Assembly: GCA_963713695.1 (NCBI GenBank)
Contig: CAVQMU010000002.1
Span: forward strand, 496,001 to 560,000
Reading direction: 5' to 3'
From: Rhodoblastus sp963713695
GTDB lineage: Bacteria > Pseudomonadota > Alphaproteobacteria > Rhizobiales > Beijerinckiaceae
Length of the DNA: 64,000 nucleotides
Shown here: positions 7,617 through 22,684 of the stretch, one piece after another
Layout of the letters: every line of letters begins with the position of its first letter
Position numbering within the stretch: the first letter of the stretch is position 1
Notes under the pieces: model-generated
Seen by the model: only the letters and a program-made list of their open reading frames with translations
Told to the model about the DNA's origin: nothing
Databases searched by the model: none
Translations under genes and position numbers: made by a program

Positions 7617-7632
7617 AGCAACGAATGTGCCA
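7617..7632 (-). promoter_or_regulatory. Sigma54 (-24/-12) promoter of the iscA-nifS-nifV operon
   Basis: On the minus strand the sequence reads TGGCACATTCGTTGCT, a full match to the RpoN consensus TGGCAC-N5-TTGCW with correct GG/GC spacing. The -12 element is about 30 bases before the iscA ATG, leaving room for transcription start and ribosome site. A NifA half-site pair lies 41 bases upstream. Confidence 0.9.
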
Positions 7633-7672
7633 AGGCCGGGACAGCGAGGTTTTGCGTGGTCGTTGAGCGCGA

Positions 7673-7688
7673 TGTCGGGTTTGCGACA
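7673..7688 (-). promoter_or_regulatory. NifA upstream activator site (TGT-N10-ACA)
   Basis: TGT, ten bases, ACA: the exact NifA enhancer pattern (palindromic, so strand is nominal). It lies 41 bases upstream of the sigma54 promoter of iscA, closer than the usual 80-150 bases but on the same side. It also lies just past the stop of the upstream regulator gene, so it is intergenic. Confidence 0.7.
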
Positions 7689-7717
7689 GGGAGGGGGGCG
7701 CGAAATGAAGGTTCGCT

Positions 7718-8609
7718 TTACCGCGCGCCGTTGAAATGCACGGCGCCGAAATCCGATATGTCGTAGCCGCCAAGCGCCTTGGCTTTTTGCGCGAATTTTT
7801 CCGAGCGGCACAAAGCGATGAGTTTTTGACACGGCGGGTCGAACCAGGCCTTCCGCCAGATCAGCAGATCGAAGCGCTCGACAATCAGCGGCGTGAAATC
7901 GAGCTTGAACTGTCGCGCCGCCGCCTCGATGCCGAGGCCGACATCGGCGCGGCCGTCCGCCAGAGCCATGGCCAGATCGGTCTCGGAGCGCTCCACGGCC
8001 TCGACAAGCCGCAAATCGGCGCGCGTCATCATTTCCGCCGCGAGCAGGCGGTCGAGCACCTTTTCGCTTCCGGCGTTTTCCTGTCGCGCCTGAAAACGCA
8101 AGCCTCGCGCCGCCTTCAAACTTTCCGGCTGCTTGGCGATCCCGGGACGCGAGATCAGGCCACGCCGACGTTTCGCCCATTCGATAAGCACCCAGGGCGC
8201 CTCGGAAAAACTCTTCTCGACGGCCTCGACGTTCCAGCCGTCGCTTTCAGGGATATGCAGGCCGGCGATCATGCATTCGCCGGCCTTGGCGCGGCGCAGG
8301 CCGTCCAGCGCGCCGTCGAAAAAGCCGGGAATGCCCGATTGCGATTCGCGCAGGGCCCATTCCAGGAGCGGATCATAGCCGCCGGCGGCGATCATTGGCA
8401 AAGTCCGGGGCATCTCAGGCTCGGCCCGCGCTCTCTCTTCGTCCGGCGTGCGGGCGCCAAGCCAGGTCGCGATTTCGTCGCGCGGAAACAGGAGCTTGCC
8501 CGTGACCTTCCGGACCGGCAGCGAGATCCTGCGCGACGAGATCATAGATCTTGCGCGGCTTGACCCGCAAAAGCGCGGCCAATTCGCTGGTGGTGTAAAA
8601 TTCCGCCAT
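7718..8609 (-). CDS. Helix-turn-helix regulator with periplasmic-binding-protein-like domain (frameshifted)
   Basis: The N terminus MAEFYTTSELAALLRVKPRK is an excisionase/MerR-like winged helix as used in 'HTH plus substrate-binding' regulators. The rest, in another frame from about 8530, continues PVRKVTGKLLFPRDEIATWL and then a PBP-like ligand domain with alternating strands (ADVGLGIEAAARQFKLDF, ERFDLLIWRKAWFDPP). Removing one base near 8530 joins the two parts into 296 residues. PBP-like regulators of this kind often sense molybdate or tungstate, and this gene follows mosBA on the same strand after 83 bases. Molybdate sensing is inferred. Probably a sequencing error rather than a dead gene. 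Confidence 0.7.
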
Positions 8610-8692
8610 TTCCGCCCGACAGTTTGCCCGACGGAAAAAATGACACAAGACAACAAGAAACGCACGAAAAAGCTTGGCGCTCAGTTCAGCGA

Positions 8693-9526
8693 TCAGGCCG
8701 GACGCGCGCTTGTGTGAATGATCGTCCCGACGTGCTCGCCACGCAATGCGGCGGTAAGGCGTCCGGGGACAAGCCCGTTCACGAGTTGGACGCGCTCAAT
8801 GTTGCGTGCGGTCGCCATGACCTCGACAAGCGCGCGGTCAAACGGCAGCGTGCCTTGAAGCTTCGCCACATCCGCTACGCTCGTCTCGCGGATCAATTGC
8901 GCCTTTTCGCCGCCGGGACCTTTTGGATCGATGTCATAAAGCCCGTCCACGTCCTCCACAATGGTGAGGCCGGCCGCGCCGAGCGCGTCGGCAAGCAGGA
9001 AGGCGCCGGTATCGGCCCGATGCGGCGGGATGCGCGATCCCGGAAATTCGTGATGGTGATAGGGCGGAAAGGCGCTGCCCACCACTGCGCGCGCAGAGGT
9101 GAGATGGATCGCGAGCTGGTTGGCGATGGTGGGGTGCTCGACATAGGAGACGCCCTCCGACGCGAGGAGCGAGGCGAGGATGTGGCCGTTCTGGCCGGCC
9201 TCGCTCGCGGCAAGCGGGGCAAGCGTGCCGACGGGCAAGCCAAGGTCAAGGCCAACGCCGTAGAGGTGGCGGGCGCGGATGCCGGCGCCCGTCAGGATGA
9301 GCAGGCGGTGTTCGGGCAGAAGTTTTCTGAGTTCTTCCACGATGGGCAGGATCGCTTCGGCGCCGCGATCCATGATGGCGCGTCCGCCGATCTTCACGAC
9401 CTGCAGCCAGGGCAGGAGCCGGACCGGCCGGCCGCCCGCGACGGGGCGCGTGAGGCTGTCGTCGAGGAGGGTCTGGCGCGCAAGTGGCGAGGCGACGTGC
9501 TTGATGTCGTTGATGTGGTCGGTCAT
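8693..9526 (-). CDS. mosA: Molybdenum storage protein subunit alpha
   Basis: 277 residues of the amino-acid-kinase fold. In Azotobacter vinelandii, MosA and MosB form a hetero-hexameric cage that packs polyoxomolybdate clusters using ATP. The match is recognisable along the length: RLLPWLQVVKIGGRAIMDRG near the N terminus, LAASEAGQNGHILASLLASE, AFPPYHHHEFPGSRIPPHRA with the histidine cluster that binds molybdate, and the C terminus VNGLVPGRLTAALRGEHVGT. The start at MTDHINDIKHV matches the family; upstream frame sequence overlaps mosB. It follows mosB by 13 bases. Confidence 0.93.
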   Translation of the reverse strand: MTDHINDIKHVASPLARQTLLDDSLTRPVAGGRPVRLLPWLQVVKIGGRAIMDRGAEAILPIVEELRKLLPEHRLLILTGAGIRARHLYGVGLDLGLPVGTLAPLAASEAGQNGHILASLLASEGVSYVEHPTIANQLAIHLTSARAVVGSAFPPYHHHEFPGSRIPPHRADTGAFLLADALGAAGLTIVEDVDGLYDIDPKGPGGEKAQLIRETSVADVAKLQGTLPFDRALVEVMATARNIERVQLVNGLVPGRLTAALRGEHVGTIIHTSARPA

Positions 9527-9539
9527 GGGAAGAAAGACC

Positions 9540-10352
9540 TCAGCTCGCGGTGATGATGGTGCCAACGTGCTCGCCAGCGAGCGCGCGGGTGAGGTTGCCA
9601 GAGACGAGGCCGTTGACGACCTGCACCTGGCGCACATGGCGGGCAGCTTTGAGCAGGTCGAGCATCGGGAACTCGAGGATCGAATCGTGCAGACCGCGCG
9701 CCTTCATCTCGTCGACGGAGATCTTTGGGATGAATTTCGCGTTCTTCGACGTTTTTGGATTGGCGTCGTAGAGGCCGTTTTCGTCTTTCACGAAAATCAT
9801 CGCCTTGCAGCCAAATTGCTCGGCGATGAGGAAACATCCGGCGTCGGTGCGGTAGGGCGGCAGGACTCCCGAGGCGGCGGGGCGCATCCATAGCTTGTAG
9901 GGCGGCATGCCGCTGAAGATGACGGCGTGGATCTCCTGGAGGTGCAGCGGCACCGATGAGAGACCTGCGCCTTCGACGAGGGGGATGCCATGTTTGGCGA
10001 AGAGATGCCCCAGCATGGCCGCGTTCTGGTCGGCGACCGAGGCGCCCAGCTGCGAGAGCACGCCCGCCGGCAGGTTGAGCCCCGCTGCGATCGAATAGAG
10101 GTGGCGGGCGCGGGTGCCCGCGCCGGTGCCGATCAGCATCTGGTGGGCTTTTCGCGCAGCGACGATTTCGTCAACCAGAGGATAGACGGCGGCGCGGCCA
10201 CGGTCGATGACGCTCTGGCCGCCAACCTTGACCACAGTCGCGTCGGGCAGGACACGGAAATCTTCGGCCTTCTCGGCTGCGGCCAGAAGTTGCGCGTCGG
10301 TCAGCGACCGCTCCATCAGGAGCGTTTCGAGCTCCGTCGTCTTATTGGCCAT
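9540..10352 (-). CDS. mosB: Molybdenum storage protein subunit beta
   Basis: 270 residues, close in sequence to Azotobacter MosB: MANKTTELETLLMERSLTDA at the start, VVKVGGQSVIDRGRAAVYPL (nucleotide-binding loop), FSGMPPYKLWMRPAASGVLP, YRTDAGCFLIAEQFGCKAMI and a C terminus SGNLTRALAGEHVGTIITAS. With MosA it stores molybdenum for FeMo-cofactor. It is first in the mosB-mosA order. No sigma54 site is visible upstream, so control differs from the nifSV operon; an imperfect dyad lies at 10411-10430. Confidence 0.94.
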   Translation of the reverse strand: MANKTTELETLLMERSLTDAQLLAAAEKAEDFRVLPDATVVKVGGQSVIDRGRAAVYPLVDEIVAARKAHQMLIGTGAGTRARHLYSIAAGLNLPAGVLSQLGASVADQNAAMLGHLFAKHGIPLVEGAGLSSVPLHLQEIHAVIFSGMPPYKLWMRPAASGVLPPYRTDAGCFLIAEQFGCKAMIFVKDENGLYDANPKTSKNAKFIPKISVDEMKARGLHDSILEFPMLDLLKAARHVRQVQVVNGLVSGNLTRALAGEHVGTIITAS

Positions 10353-10540
10353 GCGGGCGCCTTTCGTGGTGGTGCTTGCCTCTGAATGGCTTGATACAGC
10401 TTATAAAATCACTTCGCAATTTGTGAAAGTCATGCGCCTTTTCCCTGGCAAGGAAAGAATGACCAAAGAGATGCAATGACTGGGCCGTTTCGCCACTCGC
10501 GGCGGCGTCTCCGGCTGAAACGACGCGCCTAAGTCCATTG

Positions 10541-10569
10541 AAAAAAAAGCCGGAGAGAAAATCTCCGGC
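10541..10569 (-). terminator. Rho-independent terminator of gltBD
   Basis: Read on the minus strand: GCCGGAGA, loop of five, TCTCCGGC, then eight T. Perfect 8-bp stem with a strong U tract, 27 bases after the gltD stop codon. Confidence 0.93.
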
Positions 10570-10595
10570 CCTCTCGATAGCGTCGCGCAAAAAAT

Positions 10596-12014
<1,419 letters not shown>

Positions 12015-12015
12015 C

Positions 12016-16797
<4,782 letters not shown>

Positions 16798-17231
16798 GGC
16801 CTGATGTCCTGCCCGTTGTTCCACCGCAACTTATCCGAGGCGCCGTCTCTTGACCATGTCGGCCGGCGCCTGCGCGCCACGGCGGCTTAAACCTTTGTGG
16901 GGACGAAGGCGTTTCGGCGGCCGGGGCGGGCTTGCGAGGCGGCTAAATGGTCAGCAAGGCTGTCCTATTTATCGGCGCGCGACATTGCCAGATTAGAACC
17001 GGCCACACAAGCCGTTGGGTGGCCGCAACCGGAGCGGAAAGCAAAAGATTTTTAATTTTTTCGTCGTCCAGCGCATTTGCCGGCCAAAGCAGCGGGCGGT
17101 CGGCCGGCCCTGGCGCCGGCATTTTGGGCGCCTCACGCGGCTTTTTCGGAACCGTCCGCTTGGCCGCCGCATTTTCCGCCAAAGATCGCATTATGGCATA
17201 AGGTGCGAGACGCTTAGATTCGGGGGTGCAA
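16798..17231. other. Gap upstream of gltB, no gene seen
   Basis: 434 bases between divergent gltB and the secreted-protein gene. Short open frames here lack ribosome sites and family similarity. It should contain the gltBD promoter, but I see no sigma54 site or clear -35/-10 pair. Confidence 0.5.
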
Positions 17232-17876
17232 ATGCAGATGGCGGCGCGAAAGATATTCCGTCGGCGGCCGGCGGTTCTCTTGCTCTGGGCGCTTGCGCTC
17301 CTGGCCCCCTTGCGCCCTTCCGCACTGAGCCTCGTTGCGTCCGCCAGCGCCGAGCCTTTTTTCTTCTTCTGGGACCGGCCCGAGCGGCCGGAGCCCGAAC
17401 GTGAGCCAGGGCTGACCGGCCGGCAGGTGCGGGGCATATTGGCGCGTGAAGGCGTGCGCATGATCGGGAGGCCGCGTTTGCGCGGCGACGAGATGGTCGC
17501 CTTTGGCGAGGATCGCAATGGAGCGCAGAAGAGATTCATTCTCGACGCGATCAGCGGCGAAGTTCTGGATATCCGCGTGATCACCGGGCCGCCAAGGCGC
17601 AGCAGGCTGGGCGAAAGGCCGCGCGAAAATCCAGACGCGCTCTCGCCGCCCGGCCGTCCGCTGCCGCCGCCGCAGCACGCGCCGCATGGCGACGATGGTC
17701 CTTTCGGTGGTCAACCGGAACAGAAGCCCGCGACGCCGTCGACGAAAGCGCAAGCACCTGAAGGCGAGCCTGCTGCGCCAGCGAAAAAGCCGGATGACGC
17801 AGATTCGGCCCTGAGCCCGATCAAGCCATTGCACCCCGCGGGCGCGCCGAAAGTCGAGCCGCTGCCGCAACAGTAA
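17232..17876 (+). CDS. Exported proline-rich protein of unknown function
   Basis: 214 residues. A basic N terminus and a hydrophobic stretch (AVLLLWALALLAPL) ending ...VASASAEP suggest a Sec signal peptide cleaved near residue 40. The central part (about 60-115, GLTGRQVRGILAREGVRMIG then RFILDAISGEVLDIRVITGP) has the shape of a PepSY-like domain. The remaining C-terminal half is low-complexity Pro/Ala/Lys. Three in-frame starts (GTG 17226, ATG 17232, ATG 17238) are equivalent. Probably periplasmic; function unknown. Confidence 0.65.
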   Translation: MQMAARKIFRRRPAVLLLWALALLAPLRPSALSLVASASAEPFFFFWDRPERPEPEREPGLTGRQVRGILAREGVRMIGRPRLRGDEMVAFGEDRNGAQKRFILDAISGEVLDIRVITGPPRRSRLGERPRENPDALSPPGRPLPPPQHAPHGDDGPFGGQPEQKPATPSTKAQAPEGEPAAPAKKPDDADSALSPIKPLHPAGAPKVEPLPQQ

Positions 17877-17900
17877 AAATGCGGGCGCCGAAACGCCCGC
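17874..17900 (-). terminator. Terminator of the hsp20 gene
   Basis: On the minus strand GCGGGCG, six-base loop, CGCCCGC, then ATTTTTAC. Perfect 7-bp GC stem plus a T run, 32 bases after the hsp20 stop. It overlaps the last codon of the convergent gene. Confidence 0.75.
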
Positions 17901-17932
17901 TGTCTTCGCTTTCTAACCAGCGTTCGGCGAAA

Positions 17933-18394
17933 TTACGCCGCCCGGGCCGGCGAAACCGCGCGCGGACCCGAGCCGATCGGGATCTGGCGCGGGCGTTGCG
18001 CTTCTGGAATCTCGCGCACCAGATCGACATGCAACAGGCCGTTCTCGAGACGGGCGCCCGTCACCTGGACATGGTCGGCAAGCTGGAAACGGCGCTCGAA
18101 AGCGCGGGCGGCTATGCCCTGATAGAGCATTTCCGTGGCGTCGCCCTCCTTGTGCGCCTCTTTCGCGCCCTTGATGGTCAGGGCGTTTTCGCGCGATTCG
18201 ATCGACAGTTCAGCCTCGCTGAAACCGGCGACGGCGAGCGTCAGCCGATAGGCGTTTTCGCCCGTCCTCTCGATATTATAGGGCGGGTAGGCGACGGACG
18301 CGGCCTCCTGGCCGCCGGCCTGGTCGAGCAGCGAAAACAGCCGGTCAAAGCCGATGGTGGATCGATAAAGGGGAGACAGATCATATTGACGCAT
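17933..18394 (-). CDS. Small heat-shock protein, Hsp20/IbpA type
   Basis: 153 residues. The N terminus MRQYDLSPLYRSTIGFDRLF is the class A IbpA-like start. The alpha-crystallin domain runs about 35-125: YPPYNIERTGENAYRLTLAV ... LTIKGAKE, then GIAARAFERRFQLADHVQVT and GLLHVDLVREIPE; the C-terminal IPI anchor follows (RQIPIGS). A GGAGGA site lies nine bases before the ATG. Upstream leader bases around the ribosome site can form a short hairpin, but I cannot claim a ROSE thermometer from inspection. Confidence 0.93.
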   Translation of the reverse strand: MRQYDLSPLYRSTIGFDRLFSLLDQAGGQEAASVAYPPYNIERTGENAYRLTLAVAGFSEAELSIESRENALTIKGAKEAHKEGDATEMLYQGIAARAFERRFQLADHVQVTGARLENGLLHVDLVREIPEAQRPRQIPIGSGPRAVSPARAA

Positions 18395-18457
18395 GGCATA
18401 TCCTCCAATTGAAGCGACATGCGGCCGGCCCCGACTTTCGGAGCCGCGCCGTGGGTT

Positions 18458-18503
18458 GAGCATTTTCAGGCAAAGCGGAAAACCGGTTCGCGATGAAAAT
18501 GCG
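18458..18503. repeat. Dispersed palindromic intergenic repeat, copy 1
   Basis: GAGCATTTTC ... CCGGTTCGCG ... GAAAATGCG: the two ends are inverted copies (GCATTTTC / GAAAATGC). A second copy of the same unit lies at 32879-32925, with the same internal CCGGTTCGCG. Such units are widespread between genes in Rhizobiales genomes. Here it lies upstream of hsp20. Confidence 0.75.
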
Positions 18504-18678
18504 TCAGGAACGAGCGCGCCGATCCGTTGCTGCGGGATCGGGGCGCTCACGCGTCCGAAACGGCCCGCGCTGCAACCGAGATGGGCGCCCGAGCATTCTT
18601 TTCAAGAGTTTTCGCTTAAGCTAGTTGTGCGATTCTTCGCTTTGACGAGGCGCAGGGATCAACACGGATATCGATTCG

Positions 18679-19642
18679 ATGGAACTGATCGACACGCCTG
18701 CCAATCCCTGCCCGCCGGGCGCGCAAATCGTCGGCCTGCGCACGAGCGACGGGTTGAACCTGCGCGCCGCCTACTGGCGGCCGGAAGGCATTCCCCGCGG
18801 CACGGTCGCGGTGATCCAGGGCCGCGCCGAATTCATCGAGAAATATTTCGAAGTGATCGGCGAGCTGCTGTCGCGCGGCTTTGTCGTGGCGAGCTTTCGA
18901 CTGGCGCGGGCCAGGGCCTGTCGGATCGCCTGCTGCGCAATCGCGCCCGCGGCCATGTCCGCCGCTGCACCGATTACCGGCTCGATCTCGAGGCTTTCGT
19001 GCGCCAGCTGCTTGCGTCCGACTGTCCAAAACCGTGGTTCGCCCTCGCCCATTCCATGGGGGCGGCGGCGACCTTCGATTATGTCGGCGGCGGTCGACGC
19101 GCCCTTCGCGCGTATCGTCGGCGTCGCGCCCATGCTCGGCATCAACGGATTCGGCGGTTCGGCGACCGCGCGACACATAGCGGGAACCCTGCACGGCCTC
19201 GGCATGGGCAGGGCGTTCATTCCTGGCGGCGGCCCGCGCACACTGGTCGAAAAGCCTTTCGAGGATAACGTCCTGACCAGCGACCGGCGGCGCTTTGAAC
19301 GCTCGGCCCAGCTCATCGCGCTGGCGCCGGCGCTCGGCATAGGCGACCCGACCATCGGCTGGCTCAACGCCGCCTAGAGCCTGATGGAAAGGCTGAACGC
19401 ACGGGGCGTCGCCGAAAACATCCGGACGCCCGTGCTGATTCTGGCCGCCGGCGGCGACCGGCTGGTGTCGAGCGCCGGCCGTCGAGCGTTTCGCCAGGCG
19501 GCTGAAAAACGCCGATTGCCTGGTCCTGACCGGCTCGCGCCATGAAATCATGATGGAGCGCGCCGAGATCAGGGCGAAATTCTGGGCCGCCTTCGACGCT
19601 TTCGTTCCCGGCGAGCCGTTTTTGCGGGCGGCGACCGGCTGA
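18679..19642 (+). pseudogene. Alpha/beta hydrolase (lysophospholipase-like), disrupted
   Basis: The order of motifs is a lysophospholipase/monoacylglycerol-lipase: MELIDTPANPCPPGAQIVGL, then HGRAE-equivalent VIQGRAEFIEKYFEVIGELL, then the nucleophile elbow FALAHSMGAAATFDY in another frame, then ARIVGVAPMLGINGFGGSAT back in the first frame, an in-frame TAG at 19375-19377, and VLTGSRHEIMMERAEIRAKF with the catalytic His in a third frame. At least three indels near 18905, 19085 and 19480, plus one stop. Whether all of this is sequencing error or true decay cannot be decided here. Confidence 0.7.
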
Positions 19643-19680
19643 GCGGTCGCCGCCGCAGGCGTTCTCCGCGCCGACGGCGG

Positions 19681-20487
19681 CTATTCCGCTGCTCGCAGGG
19701 CCGCCAGCGCCTGTTCATGCACGCGCCTGTCGCCGGCGGCGACAATGGCGCCGCCCTTTGACGGGTCGCCGCCGTCCCAGGTGGTGACGATGCCGCCAGC
19801 GCCTTCGACGATCGGGATCAGCGCGACAATGTCATAGGCGTTGAGCCCTGCCTCGACCACCAGATCGACATGGCCGGCCGCCAGCATGCAATAGGCGTAG
19901 CAATCGCCGCCATAGCGGGTAAGCCGCGACTTCGTTTCCAGCGCCTCATAGCGCGGACGAAAAGGTTCGGGAATCAGCTTGGGCGAAGTGGTCATCAGGG
20001 TGGCGTGGTCGAGATCGGCGCAGGGCGGGTCGTCAGGCGGCGCGTGGTCACGGCGGCGCCGTCGGGGCCGCGTCCTACCCAATAAGCCGCCTGTCCATCG
20101 CCGAAAAAACTGTTCGCGCGTAAATGGCTGATTCATCAAGCCGTAACAGGGCGCGCCGCGATGCAGCAGGCCGATCAGCGTGCCCCACAGCGGCAGGCCG
20201 GAGATGAAGCTTTTCGTGCCGTCGATCGGGTCGAGCACCCAGACATATTCCGCCGCTGTGGCGCGATCGCCGAATTCTTCGCCAATCACCCCATGATCGG
20301 GAAAAATTTCGCCAATCAGCCGACGCATGGCGTTTTCCGCCGCGCGGTCGGCTTCGGTCACCGGATCGAATACGCCGCCGCCCGACTTGTCCTCCATCGC
20401 GAAGGAGGCGCGGAAGAAGGGCATGATCGCCTCGCCCGACACTTTGGCCAGACGCTCGACGAAGGGAAAGAAATCGACGGCGGTCAT
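19681..20487 (-). CDS. hisN: Histidinol-phosphatase, inositol-monophosphatase fold (two compensating frameshifts)
   Basis: 268 residues as read. IMPase metal motifs: GEEFGD (about 64-69), WVLDPIDGTKSFISGLPLWG (about 80-99) and, near the end, YDIVALIPIVEGAGGIVTTW. HisN-type IMPase relatives dephosphorylate histidinol phosphate. Between about 20025 and 20115 the frame is out of register: dropping one T from the TTTTTT run near 20107 and adding one base near 20030 restores FFGDGQAAYWVGRGPDGAAV, the expected family sequence. A GGAGAAGCAGGA site sets the start at 20487. Confidence 0.8.
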   Translation of the reverse strand: MTAVDFFPFVERLAKVSGEAIMPFFRASFAMEDKSGGGVFDPVTEADRAAENAMRRLIGEIFPDHGVIGEEFGDRATAAEYVWVLDPIDGTKSFISGLPLWGTLIGLLHRGAPCYGLMNQPFTREQFFRRWTGGLLGRTRPRRRRRDHAPPDDPPCADLDHATLMTTSPKLIPEPFRPRYEALETKSRLTRYGGDCYAYCMLAAGHVDLVVEAGLNAYDIVALIPIVEGAGGIVTTWDGGDPSKGGAIVAAGDRRVHEQALAALRAAE

Positions 20488-20904
20488 TCCTGCTTCTCCA
20501 GCATTTTCGCTCGCGCGCGCCATCGCCGGCTCCTTCGCTGCGCGTCTGATCCGTCGCTCGCGTCGGCGTAAGCGTCGCCACAAGGTCGCAAGATCAATGC
20601 CACGATCCGGAAAGCCGAGACTAGAGCTTGGGGCAAGCTATTGCGGCGGCGCAACGGAAGTTTGCAAATTAAAAAGGGGGATAAAGGCCGTGGTGTTGTC
20701 GCAACAAGTTCAACTATTTTAACGAGTTGTTGTCATTTAATGTGTTGACGGCCTTCTTGCTTTTTGTGCGGCGCGACGGCATAATCTTGCGGTGCGGTAA
20801 TGGATTGGCCGCCGATGCCCTCCTTGGGCGTTTCCTCCCTAGACTTGCGCCGCTGACCGATGGGTTGGCGGTTTTTTTTGTGCGCGCGCCGGGTTTTTTC
20901 CTCG
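20488..20904. other. Gap between hisN and the amidohydrolase, no gene seen
   Basis: 417 bases. It includes an AT-rich stretch (about 20690-20760) unlike the flanks and an eight-T run near 20872-20880. Short open frames on both strands have no ribosome site or recognisable product. Confidence 0.45.
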
Positions 20905-21823
20905 CTATTCCGCGGCTTCGCGCCAATTTGCGCCGAGAAAATCGCGCGCGGGAGCGATTTCGGCAATGAGCCGCTCGATATCCGCCTTGACCTGCGCGTA
21001 AGCCGGTTTTGGCTCCAGGGTTTTCTCGTCGAGATAGAGCCCGCGGTTGATCTCGATCTGCAGCGCATGACGATTTTGCGCGCGATTCGCGTAAGTCTCG
21101 GTGATGAAGCCGCCGGCGTAGGGCTTGTTGCGGGCGACGCGATAGCCGAATGTCGGCCAGCAGCTCATGAACCCGGTGAGAAAATGCCGGATCGCAGCTG
21201 GCGCCGTAGCGGTCGCCAATCACGATATCGACATCGAGCGGCTCATAGGGCCGTCGGACGTCGCCGGTCGGCATGCGCGAGGGCATGGAATGGCAATCGA
21301 TCAGGACCGCGACGCCGTATGTCTGCGCCGCGCGCGTCATCAGGGCCTCCAGCGCGGCGTGATAGGGCTTGTAGTCGTCTTTCAATCCGTCTCAAGCCCT
21401 TCGGCGAGCGCAATGCGCTCGCGTAGATGGCCTGGCCCTCGGCGACGACGCGGGCGATCTGCCCAGTCCGCCCGCGACCCGCAGGGAGCGCGTATTGGCG
21501 AAAGGAGGGCAGGCGGCTTGTCGAACAATTTCGGGTCGAGCTCATGGGCTTCGCGATTGACGTCGAGGAAGGCGCGCGGAAAATTCGCGCGCAGCAGGGG
21601 TGCGCCATGCGCCGGCGCGGCGGCGAAGAGATCGTCCACCGCAACATCTTCCGAGCTGCGCAGCGCGTGCAGGTCGAGGCGGGCGGCCGCCAGAAAGCTT
21701 TCGGGTAGCAGCGGCCGGAATGAGGGGAGGAAAAGATCAGCGGCGAATCAAGGCGAACAGGCTCGATCGTCTCGCAGGGCGGCGAGCTCCGTCGTCTTCG
21801 CTGGCGCCAAAAAAAACCTGCAT
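20905..21823 (-). pseudogene. N-formylglutamate amidohydrolase, multiply frameshifted
   Basis: Pieces of one protein are spread over all three frames: SPLIFSSPHSGRCYP (metal-site N terminus), DDLFAAAPAHGAPLLRANFP with RAFLDVNREAHELDP, then GVAVLIDCHSMPSRM, and finally FGYRVARNKPYAGGFITETY with HALQIEINRGLYLDE at the C terminus. These are in the right order for N-formylglutamate amidohydrolase, a zinc enzyme of histidine breakdown. At least four indels are needed to join them (near 21710, 21485, 21385 and 21200). The start is uncertain. The same neighbourhood has several other indels, so errors are likely. Confidence 0.75.
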
Positions 21824-22065
21824 CGCCTTTTCGGCCCTCCGCGGATCGTCCCATGCGCTGAAAGTCGTCTCTGCGCGCAAACGCGCAAGCATGCAGCCAC
21901 AATAATCATTTGTCCATCGGCGGCTCAGGCCTGTTTTTTCGCCATGCGAAGATAATTGATTAACTCTGTTGGAATTTATCGAATTTTCACCTGTTTTTTA
22001 CCACGATGGGTCTTTATCAGAGCGCAAGAACGAGGGCGCCATGAACGACCACATTCGATCAATCC

Positions 22066-22421
22066 GTGAAAATCCTGCTGGCCGAGGACGATAACGACAT
22101 GCGTCGCTTCCTGGTCAAGGCGCTCCAGAACGCGGGTTATTCCGTCGTTTCCTTCGACAACGGCCTCTCCGCCTACAACAGGCTCGGGAAGAACCGTTCG
22201 AACTGCTGCTGACCGACATCGTGATGCCGGAAATGGACGGGATCGAACTGGCGCGCCGCGCCACCGAACTCGACCCGGACATCAAGGTGATGTTCATCAC
22301 CGGCTTCGCCGCCGTCGCGCTCAATCCCGACAATCACGCGCCGCGCCAGGCGAAGATCCTGTCAAAGCCATTCCATCTCAAGGATCTCGTCAACGAAGTG
22401 ACCCGGCTTCTGGCCGCTTGA
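22066..22421 (+). CDS. cpdR: Single-domain response regulator CpdR (one-base frameshift)
   Basis: GTG start: KILLAEDDNDMRRFLVKALQ, then after one lost base near 22188, the frame with ELLLTDIVMPEMDGIELARR (phospho-acceptor Asp), VMFITGFAAVALNP and KILSKPFHLKDLVNEVTRLL (conserved Lys). Restoring one base gives 118 residues, the length of CpdR. In Caulobacter CpdR controls ClpXP-dependent proteolysis and the cell cycle. Position directly upstream of tRNA-Val is typical of Rhizobiales. Confidence 0.85.
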
Positions 22422-22539
22422 GCGGCGCCGGGCCGGTCGTCGGATTTTCCTGTCCGCCATGGCTTGCGCCCGCTGTCGCGAACTCGATATACACCCTCCA
22501 CCCAAACGGGCCGGGCAGGATAGTTTCTTGGCCGGTTTC

Positions 22540-22614
<75 letters not shown>

Positions 22615-22619
22615 TTTTT

Positions 22620-22661
22620 AAGGCCCTGGAAATGCTGAATATTGCAGCTTCCGGGGCCTTT
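22620..22661 (+). terminator. Terminator after tRNA-Val
   Basis: AAGGCCCTGGAA pairs with TTCCGGGGCCTT across an 17-base loop (one G-U pair) and is followed by TCATTTTT. Its layout resembles the hairpin after the attR copy at 26501-26541, suggesting the two are related. Confidence 0.7.
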
Positions 22662-22684
22662 CATTTTTCGGCGGAAATTCGGTT

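Noticed and set aside
18395..18550. ROSE-type RNA thermometer before hsp20
   Set aside because: The leader can form a weak hairpin at the ribosome site, but I could not trace the conserved ROSE helices by eye.
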